From assembly GCA_900473185.1 (NCBI GenBank), contig UCKU01000036.1:62001-126000 (forward strand): DNA of 64,000 nt, read 5' to 3'. The translations under genes were made by a program, and so were the position numbers. Positions 60,046 to 64,000 of this stretch are shown piece after piece. The stretch's first letter is position 1. Every line of letters starts with the position of its first letter. The notes beneath the pieces are model-generated. The model made no database searches and was not told where the DNA came from. It saw nothing but the letters and a program-made list of their open reading frames with translations. Source of the stretch: Hyphomicrobiales bacterium (lineage in GTDB: Bacteria; Pseudomonadota; Alphaproteobacteria; Rhizobiales; Rhizobiaceae).

Positions 60046-60561
60046 TCATGCAGCCTCGATCGAATCCATATTGCGCAGCAGGTATGCATGGTACTCCTCC
60101 CGCATACGGCGTTGGTACTCAGGGTCGTTCCGCTTGCGATCCCTATCCTCTACAAACCAATCTCGGCAGTGACGAGTGTATAGTTCTGCAACCTTCTTGC
60201 CATGCCTTAGCTTGTCGGCCGCTTCTTCCGGGCTGACTCTGAACCATTCGTTTTTCACGCGCCGATCTGCAAACTGCTTATGAAGCCATGCCTCGGCGTA
60301 GGCCAGTCCCGCGAAAGGTACGACCGCCATTTTTACCAAGAACACGTCAAAAGGCGTCCCTGCCGATATATCCCAGAAACGCTTCTCAAGGTTTGTTGTC
60401 ATTCCGATCTTGCAGAAATCTTCGCACTTGATGGCGTAAAGGATTCCAGTCTTCGCTTCCATGTCGTCATAGCACCACGCTTGATTAGCTGGCTCGAAGA
60501 AAGAAAGACGCCACCGCCCATTGACCTTGACAAGCTCTGCAACGTTCTTGTGATTTAGCAT
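60046..60561 (-). CDS. GIY-YIG-like (T5orf172/MUG113) protein near attR
   Basis: The 171 residues carry ILYAIKCEDFCKIGMTTNLEKRF near 40-62 (motif parts ILYAIK and CKIGMT), AEAWLHKQFADRR near 92 and KNEWFRVS near 108. The C-terminal 55 residues are Arg/Glu-rich. It has the same fold as the early gene at 28547-29107. It is the last phage gene before attR and reads leftward, so it may be expressed alone in the lysogen. Confidence 0.78.
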   Translation of the reverse strand: MLNHKNVAELVKVNGRWRLSFFEPANQAWCYDDMEAKTGILYAIKCEDFCKIGMTTNLEKRFWDISAGTPFDVFLVKMAVVPFAGLAYAEAWLHKQFADRRVKNEWFRVSPEEAADKLRHGKKVAELYTRHCRDWFVEDRDRKRNDPEYQRRMREEYHAYLLRNMDSIEAA

Positions 60562-60673
60562 GCGTTCCTCTATATCGGTGCGGTCGCCGCCTTGAATCGT
60601 CCAATAGATTCAATGGGCATTCTTGACCGCACTTTTGGTGTTAAGCTATTGATTTAAACCAATAATAGCATAA

Positions 60674-60688
60674 CTGCCGGGGGCACCA
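60674..60688 (+). other. attR core (15-bp direct repeat)
   Basis: CTGCCGGGGGCACCA, identical to the tRNA-Thr 3' end at attL, without the rest of a tRNA. Host sequence follows. Confidence 0.93.
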
Positions 60689-60795
60689 GTTTTTCCAAGC
60701 CATTGCATTACATGAACAGAGACTGAAGGGTCGATTCAGCGGCAATTCAGGAGCATCAGGTCATTCTCGCTTCATCAGAAACGAGGAAGTGAGCC

Positions 60796-61158
60796 ATGAG
60801 GATCTCCAGTTTTCTCCTAGCAGCCGCCCTTTCGGCCGGTACTTTGTTTTCCGCCGTAGCTCCGGCTGCGGCCATCCCTCTCGACCGTCCGGCAGCCTCG
60901 CAACAGAGCGATGTGATCCAGGTCCGCGGCGGTGATCGGGATTGGGGTGATCGAGATTGGGGCGACCGCGACCGTGGTGACCGCGATTGGGGTGATCGCC
61001 GTGACTGGCGCGAGCGTCGCGAGTGGCGTGAACGTCGCTACTGGCGTCCGGCCTGGGGCTATGAACGCCGCTGGAGCCCGTGGCGGGAAGAGCGTTGGCG
61101 CGAGCGTGATTATTGGCGTCGCCATCACGATGGACCCTATTGGCTCTACCGGAGCTGA
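60796..61158 (+). CDS. Exported Arg/Trp/Asp repeat protein
   Basis: The 120 residues have a signal peptide (LLAAALSAGTLFSAVAPAAA, cleavage near 27). The mature part contains GDRDWGDRDWGDRDRGDRDW-type repeats (about 47-68), then Arg/Trp/Tyr/His-rich sequence. Similar short basic proteins are common in the envelope of rhizobia, with no defined role. First host gene after attR. Confidence 0.78.
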   Translation: MRISSFLLAAALSAGTLFSAVAPAAAIPLDRPAASQQSDVIQVRGGDRDWGDRDWGDRDRGDRDWGDRRDWRERREWRERRYWRPAWGYERRWSPWREERWRERDYWRRHHDGPYWLYRS

Positions 61159-61368
61159 TAGCTGACCGAGACACGCATTTTCCAATCCCTGAAGCATGCC
61201 GCGATCTTCAGATTCGCTTCCCGCACTTTGGGTCTTCGTATTCACGCAGGTCGTTATCGCGAAACCGCTGCGCAGTTTTACGCGACATGCTCTGGCAAAA
61301 TCCCGTTGCAAGGTTTCGAACTTGCGGCGGGATTTTTGCTTGATCGGTATCCAGTGCACTCGGGAATT

Positions 61369-61400
61369 TTATTGACTGACCACCAGTCAATAACTTAAAA
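61369..61400 (+). promoter_or_regulatory. Promoter with palindromic TetR-type operator
   Basis: TTATTGACTG-ACCAC-CAGTCAATAA (61369-61393) is a 10-5-10 palindrome. TTGACT within it and TTAAAA (61395-61400), 17 bases apart, form a promoter. The TetR-family gene two places downstream is the probable ligand-controlled repressor of its own operon. Confidence 0.75.
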
Positions 61401-61432
61401 ATGGGTTATCAATCGCCGCGATGGAGTTCGCC

Positions 61433-61939
61433 ATGTCTGCAAAAACACTCCTGACCTCTCTCTTTCAATATAAGGCCAGCATTGATGAGGAGCTTCTGAG
61501 CGCGCTTGCTGCTTTTCCCGAAAGCGGGCCGTCTGAAAACCTCCAGTCCGCTTTTCGTGTTCTCAATCACGCTCAAATCGTCGATCGGATTTTCGCTGCC
61601 AACCTGCAGAAGGAGCCGCATGGCTATACGGCGAGTTGGACCAGCGAGCCGCCAGCTTTTGGGGATCTTGCTTCCGCGATCAGGAAAACCGACAGGTGGT
61701 ATCTGGATTATATGGTGCAGGTGACGCCCGAGGAGCTCGAAGAGACGATCGACTTCACGTTCACCGATGGCGGGCAGGGTCGTATGTCGCGGGAGGAGAT
61801 GCTGGCCCATGTCATCACCCACAGCGGTTATCACCGCGGGGAGGTCGGTCGTCTTTTGCCCGACATTGAAAACAATGCTATGCGTGACATATTCGCAGGC
61901 TATCTGCACCGCGCGGAGCCTCGGCGTCGCGGGCATTGA
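61433..61939 (+). CDS. DinB family protein
   Basis: The 168 residues from MSAKTLLTSLFQYK fold as the four-helix DinB metal-binding bundle. Its His ligands are in RVLNHAQIVDRIF (near 44) and AHVITHSGYHRGEV (near 125). Family members are thiol transferases or metal hydrolases, often detoxifying. The stop overlaps the TTG/ATG region of the TetR gene, so the two are co-transcribed. Confidence 0.87.
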   Translation: MSAKTLLTSLFQYKASIDEELLSALAAFPESGPSENLQSAFRVLNHAQIVDRIFAANLQKEPHGYTASWTSEPPAFGDLASAIRKTDRWYLDYMVQVTPEELEETIDFTFTDGGQGRMSREEMLAHVITHSGYHRGEVGRLLPDIENNAMRDIFAGYLHRAEPRRRGH

Positions 61940-61950
61940 CGGACTTTCCG

Positions 61951-62547
61951 ATGGCATCACGCACGGCCGGCAGGCCAAGGACCAAACCAGCCGAGGAACG
62001 GCGGGACGACCTCATGCTCACGGCCGAACGCCTCTTTCTCGACAATGGGGTGGAGCATACGACGATCGAGGAGATCACCCAGGGTGCTGCCGTCTCGAAG
62101 GGAGCCTTTTATCTTCATTTCTCTTCGAAGGCGGATGTCATCGAAGCATTGCGGACCCGCTTCGTTCAGAAACTTCTGCACGGCATCGTGGAAGAAGTGA
62201 GTAAACAGGATACTGGCGACTGGAACGGCAAGTTGACGGCTTGGGCAAAAGCCTGCGCCATGGGCTATCTGAACGCCGCGCGCCTGCACAATCTCGTTTT
62301 TTCTGCTGCTCCGCCTCCAAGCCGCGAGGGCCTGACGAGCAACATCCTGATCGATAATCTCCAGCAATTGCTTGCAGCAGGAAGCCGTGAAGGAACTTGG
62401 TCACTGAAGGAGCCGGCATTCACCGCCATATTCCTGTTCAACGCATTGCACGGCGTCGTAAATCAGAGCGGCATCGGCGGCGACGATGCCGGGCGAACAA
62501 AACTGCTTCGCAATATCGAGGATAGTGTTCTGCGCCTCGTTCGGTGA
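61951..62547 (+). CDS. TetR family transcriptional regulator
   Basis: The 198 residues have the N-terminal HTH TTIEEITQGAAVSKGAFYLHF with the preceding helix AERLFLDNGVEH, the TetR signature (shown in parts). The C-terminal ligand domain is helical. An ATG at 61951 is preferred over the TTG five codons upstream. It probably represses the dinB-tetR promoter through the palindrome upstream of dinB. Confidence 0.9.
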   Translation: MASRTAGRPRTKPAEERRDDLMLTAERLFLDNGVEHTTIEEITQGAAVSKGAFYLHFSSKADVIEALRTRFVQKLLHGIVEEVSKQDTGDWNGKLTAWAKACAMGYLNAARLHNLVFSAAPPPSREGLTSNILIDNLQQLLAAGSREGTWSLKEPAFTAIFLFNALHGVVNQSGIGGDDAGRTKLLRNIEDSVLRLVR

Positions 62548-62559
62548 GACGGTTTGCAG

Positions 62560-62703
62560 TCACTTCTGTGCGGGTTCGTTCACGCTCGATGCGATCTTCG
62601 CACCGCCGCCGGTCTGTCCGGCACCGGACGGAGACATTATCGCGATGCTGAGGACCGAAGCAATCATAACGGCAACGACGGCAATCATCAGGCGCATGAA
62701 CAT
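62560..62703 (-). CDS. Small membrane or exported protein (47 aa)
   Basis: MFMRLMIAVVAVMIASVLSIA is a membrane or signal segment; the rest is Gly/Ser-rich. AGGGAT lies before the ATG. It follows another tiny membrane gene on the same strand. Function unknown. Confidence 0.5.
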   Translation of the reverse strand: MFMRLMIAVVAVMIASVLSIAIMSPSGAGQTGGGAKIASSVNEPAQK

Positions 62704-62763
62704 CTAGATCCCTGTTTGTCTGGCGGGATTAAACGCCTGGCGACGTTGCGGGTTCCGGATACG

Positions 62764-62922
62764 CTATTGCACGGATGGAGGTGGATTTGATGGCGTCGTC
62801 GACGGTGCCAGGGGATCCGGCTGGCGGATCGGATGAGACCTGTCCACCCACGTGATGCTCAAAATGACCATGACGAGGACCGCAATAAAAAGAACGCCGA
62901 AGATCAGCGGCCGAATTGCCAT
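62764..62922 (-). CDS. Small membrane protein (52 aa)
   Basis: One membrane helix (LIFGVLFIAVLVMVILSIT) followed by a Pro-rich tail (PDPLAPSTTPSNPPPSV). GGGGAA stands upstream. Function unknown. Confidence 0.5.
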   Translation of the reverse strand: MAIRPLIFGVLFIAVLVMVILSITWVDRSHPIRQPDPLAPSTTPSNPPPSVQ

Positions 62923-63094
62923 AGTGCGGATTCCCCTTTTTCCGGCGCCCCAAAGATGAATGCATTGCCGACGATAGTGGCCGGCAAGCTCTTTCCAAGG
63001 CAGAATATGGACCAGGAGAGAGGGTGTTCAACTGCGATGGCGGTCATCATTCCCACTCTCCGCCACATATCAATGGTGATCTGCCGACTGTGGC

Positions 63095-63985
63095 CTATGC
63101 CTTCAGGTGCAGTCCCGCTGCATAAAGGGCAATCGCCGCGGCATTCGATACGTTCAGCGATTTGATGGCGCCGGGCATATCGAGCCGGGCGAGCGCGCTG
63201 ACGGTTTCCCGGGTCTTCTGCCGCAGGCCCTTGCCTTCGGAGCCGAGCACCAGCGCGATTCGACCACCTGAGAACGTGCCTTCCAGCGGTGCCGGTCCTT
63301 CCGAATCGAGCCCGATCGTGAAGAAGCCGAGCTTGTGCAATTCGCCGAGCGCATCCGAGAGATTGGTGATCTGTATATAAGGTATGAGTTCCAGCGCGCC
63401 GGAAGCCGATTTGGCAAGCACGCCCGATTCGGTCGGGCTATGTCTCTGGGTGGTGATAACGGCGCCTGCATTGAAGGCGACGGCCGATCGCATGATGGCG
63501 CCGACATTGTGCGGATCGGTTACCTGGTCGAGCACGAGAAGCAATGGGCTGTCCTTCAGTGCTTCCAGCCGTCGGACGGGCAGGGGGCGTGTTTCCAGCA
63601 TCACGCCCTGATGGATCGCTTCGGGGCCGAGCACCTTGTCGATATCCTGCGGAGAGACCATGTCGACGGGAATCCCGATCGTACCAGGATCGATCTCCAA
63701 TCGCGCGAGTGCGTTCTGCGTCACCGACAGCTTGATGTTCTTGCGCTCAGGATTTTCAAGCGCGGCGCGAACGGTATGAAGGCCGTAGAGGAAGACCTGA
63801 TCGGGGGCGAGCGCCGGCGGTTTCCAGTCGTCTCCGCCACGCTTGCGCTTCTGTGGTCCCGGTGTTGGAATCTCACCGCGTTCGCGCTTGCCGTCGCGAT
63901 GCGCGCGTCGCAAGGTTGCGTAATGCGTGTCCTTTGCGGACTTGTCGGTGGCGGGCTTGTCGCCGGATTTCTTATCTTTGCTCAT
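63095..63985 (-). CDS. rlmB: 23S rRNA 2'-O-ribose methyltransferase (RlmB/TrmH family)
   Basis: The 296 residues begin with a basic, disordered start, then an L30e-like substrate domain (FLYGLHTVRAALENPER near 65) and a SPOUT domain with LVLDQVTDPHNVGAIMRSA near 150, LVLGSEGKGLR near 240 and IKSLNVSNAAAIALY near 277. This three-motif set defines TrmH-type enzymes; the L30e-like part points to RlmB, which methylates G2251 of 23S rRNA. Start and stop are within the window. Confidence 0.92.
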   Translation of the reverse strand: MSKDKKSGDKPATDKSAKDTHYATLRRAHRDGKRERGEIPTPGPQKRKRGGDDWKPPALAPDQVFLYGLHTVRAALENPERKNIKLSVTQNALARLEIDPGTIGIPVDMVSPQDIDKVLGPEAIHQGVMLETRPLPVRRLEALKDSPLLLVLDQVTDPHNVGAIMRSAVAFNAGAVITTQRHSPTESGVLAKSASGALELIPYIQITNLSDALGELHKLGFFTIGLDSEGPAPLEGTFSGGRIALVLGSEGKGLRQKTRETVSALARLDMPGAIKSLNVSNAAAIALYAAGLHLKA

Positions 63986-64000
63986 GCGGCTTTATAACGA

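Overview
The window comes from the chromosome of an alphaproteobacterium of the Rhizobium/Agrobacterium group. The flanking genes (plsY, a pyrB-linked dihydroorotase homologue, aidB, a large acidic-insert RNase E, amiC, mrcA and a frameshifted prfB, then nadK and a tRNA-Thr) have a typical rhizobial order, high GC and familiar protein sequences. A temperate phage of about 43.8 kb is integrated at the 3' end of the tRNA-Thr gene. The 15-bp core is repeated at 16871-16885 (inside the tRNA) and 60674-60688. All assignments rest on reading the sequence; no database search was possible.

Host left flank (1-16870): lipid synthesis (plsY), pyrimidine synthesis (pyrB with a dihydroorotase homologue that has lost most of its metal and catalytic residues), aidB plus a GNAT gene, rne with a long structured leader, amiC and mrcA for the cell wall, prfB with its programmed +1 frameshift, an alpha/beta hydrolase, a small exported protein and NAD kinase. 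Host right flank (60689-64000): an exported Arg/Trp/Asp-rich repeat protein, a dinB-tetR pair behind a palindromic operator, two tiny membrane proteins and an RlmB/TrmH-type rRNA methyltransferase.

Prophage early regions: a leftward operon (23987 to 16888) carries many small overlapping genes, a Bet/RecT annealing protein, a Gp157-like protein, a DUF968-like protein and the integrase. A lambda-like immunity region follows at 24059-25642. It has a leftward repressor-like HTH gene, a rightward Cro-like HTH gene, and four 17-bp operator-like palindromes (GTTGGC-N5-GNCAAC), two on each side of the repressor. The rightward early operon (25427-33835) encodes HNH and GIY-YIG-type proteins, a phosphoribosyltransferase-like protein, a C5 and an N6-adenine DNA methyltransferase, a DUF1064 nuclease, a replication-type protein and a protein with a DnaA domain IV.

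Centre: a terminator is followed by a divergent tRNA-Asn and then about 460 bases of densely folded DNA without a gene, ending in a UUCG-capped terminator. I read this as a large structured phage RNA placed next to a tRNA, the setting in which giant phage RNAs such as GOLLD and ROOL occur.

Late region (34450-60561): small and large terminase, a P22-like portal, scaffold, coat, head-completion proteins, injection proteins with a transglycosylase, tail fibres and SGNH hydrolases, then a lysis cassette (GH19 endolysin, holin, overlapping Rz/Rz1 spanins). No tape measure or tail-tube gene is visible, so the virion is probably short-tailed. Several single genes on the opposite strand, each with its own ribosome binding site, and two HNH homing-type endonuclease genes interrupt the late operon and look like morons or mobile passengers. 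All virion, lysis, integration and immunity modules look intact.
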